Positions 16,054 to 24,303 of a stretch of 64,000 bases of DNA are shown here, in pieces. The DNA comes from JAJRVM01 sp041752115 (lineage in GTDB: Bacteria > Planctomycetota > Planctomycetia > Pirellulales > Pirellulaceae). The stretch is taken from assembly GCA_041752115.1 (NCBI GenBank), contig JBGSHS010000143.1:1-64000 (forward strand), given 5' to 3'. The notes under the pieces are model-generated. The model saw nothing but the letters and a program-made list of their open reading frames with translations, ran no database searches and was not told the origin of the DNA. Within the stretch, counting starts at the first letter, position 1; each line of letters opens with the position of its first letter. The position numbers and the translations under genes were made by a program.

Positions 16054-17049
16054 TCAATTCCTTATTCCAACATCCGGAGAGCGTGACGCCTCGTGAACAC
16101 GTCTTAGAACGATCTTCACTTCGCGCATCTCACCGCCAAATTCGCCGTCGATCTTGACCGTCAAGAGTTCACCCGCCTCCAATTCAGCAGCCACAGTCGC
16201 GCTCTTGAACATCAAAGCTTCAGGCAGCCCACCGATTAATGGAAGCATCTCGGTAGTGAAAAGCCGTGGCGGTTCAAAACAAATGCCAGTTCCCTCCCTT
16301 ACACGTGCACACACGTGGAATTCCCTTCCGGGAGGATGACAGTCGAGCATTAGGCAGGAACCGTATTCTATACGGAGGTTTACTGTGATCGCAGTTTCCT
16401 CCCCACTACAGTAAAGGTGCCCCCTCCATTCGCCCGGAAGCAATTGACGCCTTGTGGTCCAGATCTCTTTCTCGCCAATTTCACTATCGCTGCTGACTAG
16501 TTTCTCCATCCCCTCAATGTATGTGTTCAACGAGTCCGATGCACTTGCAAATTGGGCCTTAAGTTGGCCTATCACATCCTCGCTCAAGCGAAGCCTCACT
16601 GCATTATGCCAACCACCGTAGCAGTGCCTCACATGCCTGACCATATCTCTTAAGCCATCGTCTCTAATCACGGCCAACGACTGTTCAAGTTCCTCCCCGA
16701 GTGCCTTACAACGCTCCCATCTCGCTTCACCCTCTACAGGAGAGAGGTTCTTGATGGCTGAAAGCTCCTCCGTCGACAACTCCCTCGATCCATTCAGCAC
16801 ATCGTACTCAGCAAACATCAGTTCGCCTTCACCTGACGTCTGGAAAGCGGCGAGCAAAGCTGCCGCTTTCCGCAGCTCTGCCGCGAAATTTCTGCCCTTT
16901 GCGATTTCTTCACGCAGATACCTCCATTTTGACAGCGGAGGTTCTCTCTCGGCTAGCGCTTGTCCTGCTGCCTGATCCAGTGTGAGGCCGTGCGAGAAAA
17001 CGAGAAAGGTGTAGGCCAGCTGTAGCAGTATTCTAAGGCGTCGAGGCAT
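16054..17049 (-). CDS. Hypothetical protein with signal-like N-terminus
   Basis: 331 residues. The N-terminus (MPRRLRILLQLAYTFLVFSHGLT) looks like a signal peptide or membrane anchor. The middle is charged and helical (residues ~30-180). The C-terminal third is beta-rich with three cysteines (GHLYCSGEETAITVNL, CLMLDCHPPGREFHVCARV). I do not recognise a family. It sits between the sigma remnant and repeat copy D without operon partners. Confidence 0.55.
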   Translation of the reverse strand: MPRRLRILLQLAYTFLVFSHGLTLDQAAGQALAEREPPLSKWRYLREEIAKGRNFAAELRKAAALLAAFQTSGEGELMFAEYDVLNGSRELSTEELSAIKNLSPVEGEARWERCKALGEELEQSLAVIRDDGLRDMVRHVRHCYGGWHNAVRLRLSEDVIGQLKAQFASASDSLNTYIEGMEKLVSSDSEIGEKEIWTTRRQLLPGEWRGHLYCSGEETAITVNLRIEYGSCLMLDCHPPGREFHVCARVREGTGICFEPPRLFTTEMLPLIGGLPEALMFKSATVAAELEAGELLTVKIDGEFGGEMREVKIVLRRVHEASRSPDVGIRN

Positions 17050-17222
17050 GATTACATTTCTCCGTGTTGTCTTGTGCGGAGTCGGCCTTATTGTACGGCT
17101 CCCCGTATAGCTACATTCCGTTCACTGCGCGACAACGTCCCCAATAGCATCCTACTGTTCCCGAGCAACTCACTTGGGAGGATGGCCTCGACTCGCCGAA
17201 AGGTCTATCCATTGCAGCAATC

Positions 17223-17712
17223 GTTCGGTTTCCAACACACGCGGCCACCGACCAGGATCGGCGCCACCGCTGACCGTCATTTTGCCATCTCGGAATCAAC
17301 GTGCCAACAGTCCGTCGGCGAAGTAGTTGATTGGACAGTTGATTGCGGGCGGAATCCCGCTGCGTGCTGTGGCAATCGCGCGTTTCACCAGTTGCACCGG
17401 GCCAGGTTGCGACCGATTGAGCGGTCGGGCGGCGCCCGCTCTGCTATTCCGACACCGCCTCCGGCGGCGCGGCCTCTCCACTCGCGCGGTTTGTTAACTC
17501 GGCTGTGGAAAGTTCGATGCCCCCCGACAGACGACCGAATCTGTGGGCAAAATCACTGCGTCCGCGTTAACTTCGCTGTACGCAGTTCGATACCGGTTCC
17601 TTTCGTTTTCAGCGGGACCGAGAGGGTATCGAACTCGGTAATGCGTAACCACAAACGAGTTGCGTCGAGAGAGGAAGAGAGTATTATCACGAAGAGGGTT
17701 CCTTTCGGGGAG
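17223..17712 (+). repeat. Dispersed repeat, full-length copy D
   Basis: 490 bp matching copy B over its whole length, with scattered substitutions and a few indels. It keeps the perfect 11-bp inverted repeat AGTTCGATACC (17584-17594) / GGTATCGAACT (17625-17635) and the right edge GGTTCCTTTCGGGGAG, although the sequence between them and the edge has drifted more than in B and C. Transposase remnants lie about 150 bp to its right. Confidence 0.75.
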
Positions 17713-17859
17713 CTGTGGTGACCTTTCGCCGCTTTCCTTTTATTTGGACTTGAGCCAGACAACGTTCTCCAGACCTTTGTCCGCGCAGGTGCGACCGCCG
17801 GCAGCTACTCTTCGACGCCCCATGCAAGTTACCGGCACGCTACTGAATCTATCGATTGT

Positions 17860-18175
17860 GCCAGCGATTGCCGTCATCGTTAGTGGGCCAATTGTCCGTC
17901 GATCGGCTGGTGAACGTCGCTGGTTCCGTTCAGCGGCCGCGTACTTCGAAACACACCGCCCCGACTGGTGTACCTTCGAAGAACTACCGGCATATGCGCC
18001 GGAAATGAATCCGGTCGAGCAGTGCGGGAATCACACCAAGTATGCCGAGCGGGCGAACGTCATTCCGGATGACGTCGACCATCTCCAACAGGCGGTCAAG
18101 GCATTCATCACCGAACAGAGCGAAGACCAGGGACTTCTCAAGTCGTTCTTTGCCTTCGCCAAACTCCCGTTGTGA
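17860..18175 (+). pseudogene. IS630-family transposase C-terminal remnant
   Basis: The frame ending at 18175 reads ERRWFRSAAAYFETHRPDW, LPAYAPEMNPVEQ, then ANVIPDDVDHLQQAVK and LLKSFFAFAKLPL. This is the C-terminal half of the DDE_3 domain of IS630-type transposases; the final Glu of the DDE triad lies in NPVEQ. The N-terminal half and the first two catalytic Asp residues are missing, so it is inactive. No terminal repeats were identified. Confidence 0.75.
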
Positions 18176-18586
18176 ACGTGATCATTAACTGCGCAGGAAC
18201 CCACCATGACAGGGAACACGGGTCGTGCAACCCCATCTACGGTGGCCTGTTGAAAGAACCGTGTTTTGTTTGTCGGAACTGTTCCCGGCAACTCCCGAAA
18301 TTGCCAGAAACGCCAGGATTTTCGCTTGAGGAACAGAACCAAAAAAACGGTCGTGGCGCCGTTCTTTCACCATGTCCCATCTAGGGGCTTGCTGGTGGTT
18401 CTTCCGCCGTCATTGCGACGCAGAAGGGGGCCGCCGGAGTGTTCGCTGAGACAAAGTCGATCGTAGCCACTTCTTTTTCGGGGTGGGGGTTAGGTGGTAG
18501 GCTACCACTTTTCCACGGTTTTCAGGTGCCGCACGGCCCGGGGTGGGTGGGTATCCGAAGTGCTCGACTGGGGAGGAGTTAGAGAG
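18176..18586. other. Intergenic stretch between IS remnant and tRNA-Leu
   Basis: No gene is supportable. It holds a terminator-like hairpin (listed separately) and GC-rich sequence near 18400-18560. Confidence 0.4.
18341..18363 (-). terminator. Intrinsic terminator candidate downstream of tRNA-Leu
   Basis: On the minus strand, AACGG (18359-18363) and CCGTT (18346-18350) form a 5-bp stem with an 8-base loop, followed directly by a run of T. The stem is short; distance from the tRNA 3' end is about 220 bp. Confidence 0.4.
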
Positions 18587-18672
<86 letters not shown>

Positions 18673-18694
18673 AGATTGGTCATCTGATCCTTAC

Positions 18695-18721
18695 GTTATA
18701 GTTCGACCGGCTCACCGTCAA
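18695..18721 (-). promoter_or_regulatory. Promoter for tRNA-Leu
   Basis: Minus strand TTGACG (18716-18721) and TATAAC (18695-18700) are separated by 15 bp, slightly short. The implied start lies roughly 15 bases upstream of the mature tRNA. Confidence 0.5.
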
Positions 18722-18902
18722 GACAGCGCAGCAACCAGATTGATTCAGGCCCTCGCTGCACGTCTGAACCTTCACCCCATTCGGTACAGGTGGGCCTCCG
18801 ACGACCGTTGGTAACGATCCGCGGCTACGCGGAGATCCTGCAGCGATCAGATCCAATCGAGGGTCCGGATCGGGCCATTGCCGCCTTCCCGCCCGTTTCC
18901 CA

Positions 18903-19580
18903 TCAGCCGGTCGCCGTCGGCTTCCCATCACCTCCCGGCACGACCTGACCATCCAGCTGATGTGCCTCTTCGGCCGTGACTGGAACCATCCGAGGTCGCG
19001 CGTAGCGAGTTCCGTAGATGCGACCATGCTCCGCGCGCAGAGCACAACAGTCGCCACTCAAGAACCGATACAGCCCCGACTCCGGCGTCTGTGCCAACCA
19101 CGTGTCTACCAGACGTTCCATCTGGCGGTCGTAGTTCCGCTTGGAACCCGTATGAGCGTAACACCGCCCTTTGTGTCTCCTCAGGTCCCCATCAAACGTC
19201 GGCCCAATGTGCCACAGCTCGTGCACGATCGTGATCAACTTCTCACGAAACTCCAGGTTCATGAAACGCGGAAGATAGAACGTCAGGATATACAACATCT
19301 CCTTGCCACTGGAGTCCAGCACCAGCTGGGTCTTGTAATAGCGTCCTCGCCGCTTCTCCACGCGACTCCCTCCCGCAAATCGCAACGGCGTCAACGACGC
19401 TTGCACACCGTACGGGCTCGCCGTGCGGGTCTGTGACATGCTGATCGCCACCCGCGGCATGTCGATGTGCCCCAGTTCGGCCAGCCGCACGACCATGTCC
19501 TCACACACTCGCCGAATGTGGGTCGTGAAGTCAAATCCACTCCCACTGCGCACCACCACAAACTGAGCTCCTCTCTCCAA
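18903..19580 (-). CDS. Putative metallopeptidase-like protein (HELWH)
   Basis: About 225 residues. The central LITIVHELWHIGP carries a HExxH zinc motif, followed by FDGDLRRHKGRCYAHTG with further histidines, as in SprT-like or related predicted metallopeptidases of unknown substrate. Around it are LYILTFYLPRFMNLEFREKL and YDRQMERLVDTWL. The frame is open to 19685 (TTG). I favour TTG at 19580 because GGAGGTG precedes it by five bases; ATG at 19622 or 19652 is also possible. It stands alone, transcribed like the ribosomal cluster upstream. Confidence 0.6.
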   Translation of the reverse strand: MERGAQFVVVRSGSGFDFTTHIRRVCEDMVVRLAELGHIDMPRVAISMSQTRTASPYGVQASLTPLRFAGGSRVEKRRGRYYKTQLVLDSSGKEMLYILTFYLPRFMNLEFREKLITIVHELWHIGPTFDGDLRRHKGRCYAHTGSKRNYDRQMERLVDTWLAQTPESGLYRFLSGDCCALRAEHGRIYGTRYARPRMVPVTAEEAHQLDGQVVPGGDGKPTATG

Positions 19581-20058
19581 GGTAGCACCTCCGCCGGCTG
19601 CTCGATCCCCTGCGTACGACATTCCTACAGTCCGACCGCCTCGGACCGCCATCATCTTACGCAACGGCACTTGCCGGATCCACAAGCGCGGCCAGGCGTA
19701 GGGAGATCAATCCAAGCAGAGGCAAAGCCTCACAGCAGGAAAGAGCCTGCTGAGCCAGGACGCATGGATCCTGAGCCAGATGAGATCTGGCCGTGGCCGA
19801 TACCATGCGCTGGAGAGGGCATCACGCAATGACGTCGTGGGAAGCGTCGCTGAAGGTGCCGTCAGGGCCGTGAGACGCACAACTTCCGTAGGCGTTGCTG
19901 CCGTCGGCAGAAGGTGGGTGATTTCCCACGCTCTGCGCGAGCGTGGCTACGTGCTGCGCGAGCGTGGCTACGCTCTGACGCGGGGGGCTACGGCGCGCAC
20001 ACCGCGAAGCGGTATTTCCGCCGTCCGCGTGCAGACCAGAAAATGGAAGGTGCGTCGG
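19581..20058. other. Intergenic stretch with 21-bp tandem duplication
   Basis: No gene is supportable beyond the possible longer N-terminus of the preceding CDS. At about 19935-19977 the unit GCTGCGCGAGCGTGGCTACG occurs twice in tandem. No clear terminator for the ribosomal run was found here. Confidence 0.4.
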
Positions 20059-20724
20059 CTACTTCTCGTCGTCGACGGTGGTATCGTCGCTCGCTGCCGA
20101 TTCGTCAGACGCCTTGCTGACAGCGGATGAAGTGGTCGCAGCTTCTTCCTCGTCGCCCGCTTCATCCTCAAACGACGGACGCTGACTCTCCTGCGGCTTG
20201 CGGTCGTTCTTGCCGACGAACTCCAGAGCAGCCCGAGTGCCAGCGTCGCCCAGCCGCGGCTTGGCCAGTCGCAGGATGCGGGTGTACCCCCCATCGCGAT
20301 CGGCAAGTCGCGGAGCGAGTTCCTCGAACAGGACTTCCACGGCAAGCTTGTCGCCGAGCAACTGGAGCGCGCGACGCCGAGCGGCCACAGCCGGAGCGCG
20401 GGCGGCACACCAGTCCTGCCACTGACTGCTGCTGCGCCATTGACGCCAGCGATCGGTTCCTCGCTCCGCGGTCGTAGCATGCTCTTCGGCAGCTTCGGCA
20501 TGCTTGAGTGATCGCCGTGCGATCGTAATACACTTCTCCACCAACGGCCGAACCTCCTTGGCCTTCTCCAGCGTGGTGATAATCCGCCCCTTCACCTTGG
20601 GTGGATTCGGATCGTATTCCGCATCTCGCTCCGTCAGGATCAGGCTGCTGGCCAGGTTGCGCAGCATGGCCCGCCGGTGGCTGGAAGAACGACCTAAGTG
20701 ACGGCCTCGTTTTCGATGTCGCAT
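20059..20724 (-). CDS. rplQ: 50S ribosomal protein L17
   Basis: 221 residues, much longer than the ~127 of E. coli. It starts with the conserved MRHRKRGRHLGRSSSHRRAMLRNL and keeps RLADRDGGYTRI. Between the two core halves is an insertion of roughly 40 residues (EEHATTAERGTDRWRQWRSS ...), and the protein ends in an acidic tail (EDEAGDEEEAA ... DDTTVDDEK). L17 sits near the peptide exit tunnel of the large subunit. The ATG at 20724 is chosen because it begins the conserved N-terminus; the frame extends further upstream. Last gene of the alpha-type cluster, after rpoA. Confidence 0.95.
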   Translation of the reverse strand: MRHRKRGRHLGRSSSHRRAMLRNLASSLILTERDAEYDPNPPKVKGRIITTLEKAKEVRPLVEKCITIARRSLKHAEAAEEHATTAERGTDRWRQWRSSSQWQDWCAARAPAVAARRRALQLLGDKLAVEVLFEELAPRLADRDGGYTRILRLAKPRLGDAGTRAALEFVGKNDRKPQESQRPSFEDEAGDEEEAATTSSAVSKASDESAASDDTTVDDEK

Positions 20725-20918
20725 GGCTACAATTCTCTCTCTTGCCGTGTCACCGGCCGGCGGCCGAGATCGGCGGGTCCAACTCTGTCTTGCGTTGTTT
20801 CGAATCACTCTGGCTACACGCGGCCGGCAGTCTCAACCGCCGACCGACGCGGGCTGCCCGAGCGCGGCGGTGCGGAGCGTGACGTCCGCACAGCGCCTTC
20901 ACCGGGGATACAGGACCT

Positions 20919-21911
20919 TCACAGGGGAAGGTGGGCCGAGGGGACTCGCATTCCCAAGTGCAAACCGAGCTCCTTGAGTTTCTCGCGAACTTCGGCCAGC
21001 GTCGTTTCACCAAAATTCCGCACCTCAAGCAGCTGATCTTCGTTGCGCTGCACAAGGTCACGAACCGTATTGATATTTTCCGACTCGAGACAGTTGCTCG
21101 CCCGAACCGACAAGTTCAGCTCGGCCAGACTCATGTTCAGCTTGGCCTCGAGGGCAGCATCGCCAGCCCCGCCGCCCGTGCGAGCCGCCGAATGAACCCG
21201 CTGCCCCAATTCCGAATACTGGACAAACGGATTCAAATGCTTGCGGAAGATCTTCGCCGATTCAACCAACGCCATTTCCGGGTTGATCGACCCGTTGGTC
21301 CAGATTTCCATCGTCAGCTTGTCGTAGTTCGTCTTCTGACCGACACGAGTCTCTTCGATGTGGAACCGCACGCGAGTTACGGGGCTGTAGACCGCGTCGA
21401 CGGGAATGATTCCAATCTCGTGGTCACCCATGCTCTGCTTGCCGGCCGGCACATACCCGCGTCCGTTCTCCACCACCATTTCCATCATGAACGGGACCTT
21501 GTCGGTCAGTGTCGCCAGGACATGGTCCGTGTTGATCACCTCGACATCCGCATCGGTCTGAACGTCAGCGCCGGTGATCGGCCCCGGTTCGCTCTTCTCG
21601 ACCGTGATCACACGCGTCGCTTCGCTGTGGTTCTTGACCACCAACGCCTTGACGTTCAATACGATATCGGTCATGTCTTCCAGCACGCCCGGAATCGTAG
21701 TGAACTCATGCTGCGCGCCGCGGACTTTGATCTGGGTGACCGCACTCCCCTCCAGACTCGACAGCAGAATGCGCCGCAAACTGTTGCCGACGGTTACCCC
21801 AAAACCGCGCTCGAAGGGCTCAGCTGTGAACTTGCCATAGGTGGACGAAAGCGTCTTCGCATCGCATTCCACCACACTCGGCAGTTCCAGCCCACGCCAT
21901 CGAATATGCAT
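20919..21911 (-). CDS. rpoA: RNA polymerase alpha subunit
   Basis: 330 residues. The N-terminal domain assembles polymerase and shows ERGFGVTVGNSLRRILLSSLEGSAVTQI, which contacts beta and beta'. The C-terminal domain that contacts DNA and activators shows LNLSVRASNCLESENINTVRDL and NFGETTLAEVREKLKELGL. Length is normal. It lies between rpsK and rplQ without the rpsD found next to it in many bacteria. The spacers to its neighbours are 90 and 194 bp. Confidence 0.97.
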   Translation of the reverse strand: MHIRWRGLELPSVVECDAKTLSSTYGKFTAEPFERGFGVTVGNSLRRILLSSLEGSAVTQIKVRGAQHEFTTIPGVLEDMTDIVLNVKALVVKNHSEATRVITVEKSEPGPITGADVQTDADVEVINTDHVLATLTDKVPFMMEMVVENGRGYVPAGKQSMGDHEIGIIPVDAVYSPVTRVRFHIEETRVGQKTNYDKLTMEIWTNGSINPEMALVESAKIFRKHLNPFVQYSELGQRVHSAARTGGGAGDAALEAKLNMSLAELNLSVRASNCLESENINTVRDLVQRNEDQLLEVRNFGETTLAEVREKLKELGLHLGMRVPSAHLPL

Positions 21912-22001
21912 CGGTAGCCTCCGTTGAAAGCGAAACCCCGCTTGCCAAAGTGAAAGAAAAGACGAGCCCGGCAGCGCAAGTACTCCGCCGCGCTTCCCCC
22001 G

Positions 22002-22391
22002 CTACACACGCCGCTTCTTGCGCGGCCGACAACCGTTGTGCGGGATCGGAGTGCAGTCCTCAATCAGCTTCACCGTCATCCCTGCCGACTGCAGTGCCGT
22101 AATGGCACTCTCGCGCCCCGAACCAGGTCCTTTAACCCGGACTTCCAGTTCCTTCACGCCAAACTTCGCTGCCTTTTCAGCAGCTTGCTGGGCAGCACAC
22201 TGTCCTGCAAAGGGCGTGCTCTTGCGACTTCCCTTGAACCCACTCGTACCAGCACTCGCCCAGCACAGAGTGTCACCCTTCGTATCGGTAATCGTCACGG
22301 TCGTGTTGTTGAAGGTAGCCTTGATATGAGCTATCCCCACCGTTACATTGCGACGAATCTTCCGCTTCTTCGTTGTAGTCGCTTTAGCCAC
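22002..22391 (-). CDS. rpsK: 30S ribosomal protein S11
   Basis: 129 residues with GIAHIKATFNNTTVTITD, WASAGTSGFKGSRKSTPFAGQ and the C-terminal IEDCTPIPHNGCRPRKKRRV typical of S11, which forms part of the small-subunit platform and mRNA exit site. It is separated from rpsM by an unusually long spacer of about 300 bp containing a large hairpin, so translation coupling to S13 is unlikely. Confidence 0.97.
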   Translation of the reverse strand: MAKATTTKKRKIRRNVTVGIAHIKATFNNTTVTITDTKGDTLCWASAGTSGFKGSRKSTPFAGQCAAQQAAEKAAKFGVKELEVRVKGPGSGRESAITALQSAGMTVKLIEDCTPIPHNGCRPRKKRRV

Positions 22392-22638
22392 GGACGCAGA
22401 ACTCCTTGCTAACTCACGGACTCTTGTCTTCTACCAGTCTGTCTTCTATTGGTTCTATTGCTGCTGCCGACTGAGCGGACAGGTCGGAGGTCATGACCAG
22501 CGCCAACCCGGCCTGACGATCGTATCGCTTCGAGGCCGAGCCAAGTGGCCATCTCAATCAGCCATGCTCACAGTTCAATGTTCGTGTTGGTCGGACCGTC
22601 GGCCGTCAGAGCCCCTTCAGCAAATGATTTTCCATCAG

Positions 22639-22681
22639 CCCCTCGGTGGCGCATCCGGTCGCCAAGATGACGCGCCGAGGG
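22639..22681 (-). promoter_or_regulatory. Large hairpin in the rpsM-rpsK spacer
   Basis: Inverted repeats CCCTCGG (22639-22645) and CCGAGGG (22675-22681) form a perfect 7-bp stem, continuing with CGC/GCG pairs inside, just after the rpsM stop. No T-run follows, so an RNA-processing or regulatory role is more likely than termination. Confidence 0.4.
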
Positions 22682-22690
22682 AAAGTGACT

Positions 22691-23074
22691 TTACCGCAAG
22701 TCCTTGACGCCCTTCTTGCCGGCCACGGTCTTGCGAGGCCCTTTGCGCGTGCGGGCGTTGGTCCGCGTCCGTTGTCCGCGAACCGGTAATCCGTGCCGGT
22801 GCCGCAGACCCCGATAGCACTTAATGTCACGCAAACGGTTGATACTCTGCTGGATCTGTCGGCGAAGCGGACCTTCGACCACATAGTCGCGTTCCAACAG
22901 GGCCGCCAATCGTCCCAACTCATCGTCGGCCAGTTCACGAGCCTTTTTCTGAGGATCGATCCCCGCTTTGTGGCAGAGCTCACGCGATGTCTTCGGTCCC
23001 ACCCCGTACAAGTAGGCCAATGAAATCACCGTCGGCTTGTCGTTTGGGATATCCACACCGAGCAAACGCGGCAT
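22691..23074 (-). CDS. rpsM: 30S ribosomal protein S13
   Basis: 127 residues beginning MPRLLGVDIPNDKPTVISLAYLYGVG, with the helix-two-turn-helix RDIKCYRGLRHRHGLPVRGQRTRTNARTRKGPRKTVAGKK that enters the decoding region. S13 sits in the small-subunit head and contacts 5S/23S rRNA bridges. Normal length and clear start. Confidence 0.97.
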   Translation of the reverse strand: MPRLLGVDIPNDKPTVISLAYLYGVGPKTSRELCHKAGIDPQKKARELADDELGRLAALLERDYVVEGPLRRQIQQSINRLRDIKCYRGLRHRHGLPVRGQRTRTNARTRKGPRKTVAGKKGVKDLR

Positions 23075-23314
23075 TTGTTCAAACTCCTGAACCTATTGTG
23101 ACCATGCACCAACGGGATGGTCAATTTCTCGTAATGACAAAGTGACTGGGTGCGGCGTATCCTCCGCTGAGGATCCTGCGTTCTCCACCCCTCTTGGCTG
23201 AGCTGAGCCGGACCGGAACTCGCCGCAATCACCATGAACCGACGCGCAAGCACCCCCCACCGCAGTACCCAACGCCCCAGGCGCGCCCCGCACGCCACCA
23301 AGGACTCAGTTCTC

Positions 23315-23428
23315 TCAGCCTTGACGTTGCTTATGACGCGGATTACTGCAAATCACGTACACGCGTCCCTTCCGCCGGACAACCTTGCAGTTTTCACACA
23401 TTCGCTTGACGCTAGTGCGTACCTTCAT
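23315..23428 (-). CDS. rpmJ: 50S ribosomal protein L36
   Basis: 37 residues, read directly: MKVRTSVKRMCENCKVVRRK, then GRVYVICSNPRHKQRQG. The pattern CxxC ... C ... H is the zinc-binding form of L36. It lies between adk and rpsM, its usual neighbour. infA and map, often adjacent in other bacteria, are absent. The 240-bp spacer to rpsM and 230-bp spacer to adk hold nothing recognised. Confidence 0.95.
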   Translation of the reverse strand: MKVRTSVKRMCENCKVVRRKGRVYVICSNPRHKQRQG

Positions 23429-23658
23429 TGTTCTTCCCCGCGAAAAATGCCAAAGCGTATGAGTATAAACCGTTTACGTACGCCCCATCAAGGGCCGCCG
23501 AACGGGATTTCGTTTTTCTCTTCTTAACCGCAGTCAGCCAGACGCCGCAAACCGACAAAACCCACCATGCTTCACTATCTTAACAGAAATCCCGCCCCCC
23601 AACCGTCCGGGTTCACTGCCGCGGGCAACCGCCCGGTCGTGCGGCGCAGCTGCAAGGC

Positions 23659-24228
23659 CTACCGCGGTCCCTTGTGGTGCTGGACCACACATTGCCGGAT
23701 CCGCTCAAACACGTCGTCGGGGGTACCCGAGCCTTCGATCGTCGCCAGCAATCCCTTATCCCGATAATACTCCAGGACCGGAGCCGTCTGGTTCTTGTAC
23801 ACAACCAGTCGTTCGGAAATGGTCTCGGGCGTGTCGTCAGGCCGTTTACGGGCGAGCATGCGTCGCACGAGCTCGTCACTATCGACCTGCAGTTCGAGCA
23901 CCAGATCCACCGGAGTCTGGCGATCCTGCATGAGCTGATCCAAGGCCTTGGCTTGATCGACATTGCGCGGGAAACCGTCGAACAGGCAGCCACGCGTCAT
24001 TTTCGGATCATCCAGGCACTGTCCGATGATTCGCAGCACGAGTTCATCGGGGACGAGTTTACCGGCCTGCATGAAATCGGATGCGCGTTTGCCCAACTCG
24101 GTTCCCTGACTGATCGCCTGACGCAGCATATCGCCGGTCGAGACGTGAGGAATGCTGAGCAATTCGATTAAACGTTGAGCCTGGGTACCTTTGCCGGCAC
24201 CTGGTGGACCGATGAACACGACGAACAT
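23659..24228 (-). CDS. adk: Adenylate kinase
   Basis: 189 residues. Catalyses ATP + AMP to 2 ADP in the cytoplasm. MFVVFIGPPGAGKGTQAQRL holds the P-loop (7-15), followed by STGDMLR, FDGFPRNVDQAKALD and RLVVYKNQTAPVLEYY. The LID is the short form. The ATG at 24228 gives the usual N-terminus; longer ATG starts at 24240 and 24255 are possible. It follows secY in the spc cluster, as in many bacteria. Confidence 0.96.
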   Translation of the reverse strand: MFVVFIGPPGAGKGTQAQRLIELLSIPHVSTGDMLRQAISQGTELGKRASDFMQAGKLVPDELVLRIIGQCLDDPKMTRGCLFDGFPRNVDQAKALDQLMQDRQTPVDLVLELQVDSDELVRRMLARKRPDDTPETISERLVVYKNQTAPVLEYYRDKGLLATIEGSGTPDDVFERIRQCVVQHHKGPR

Positions 24229-24303
24229 AGCTGGCCACATTCCTATCCCGTTCAAGACAGCTCGAGCCGTATCGTCACCGAACGGGGGTGGGTCACGCCG
24301 GCT

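Noticed and set aside
1462..17712. Repeats as a CRISPR array
   Set aside because: Copies are long, few and kilobases apart with no regular spacers; no cas genes.
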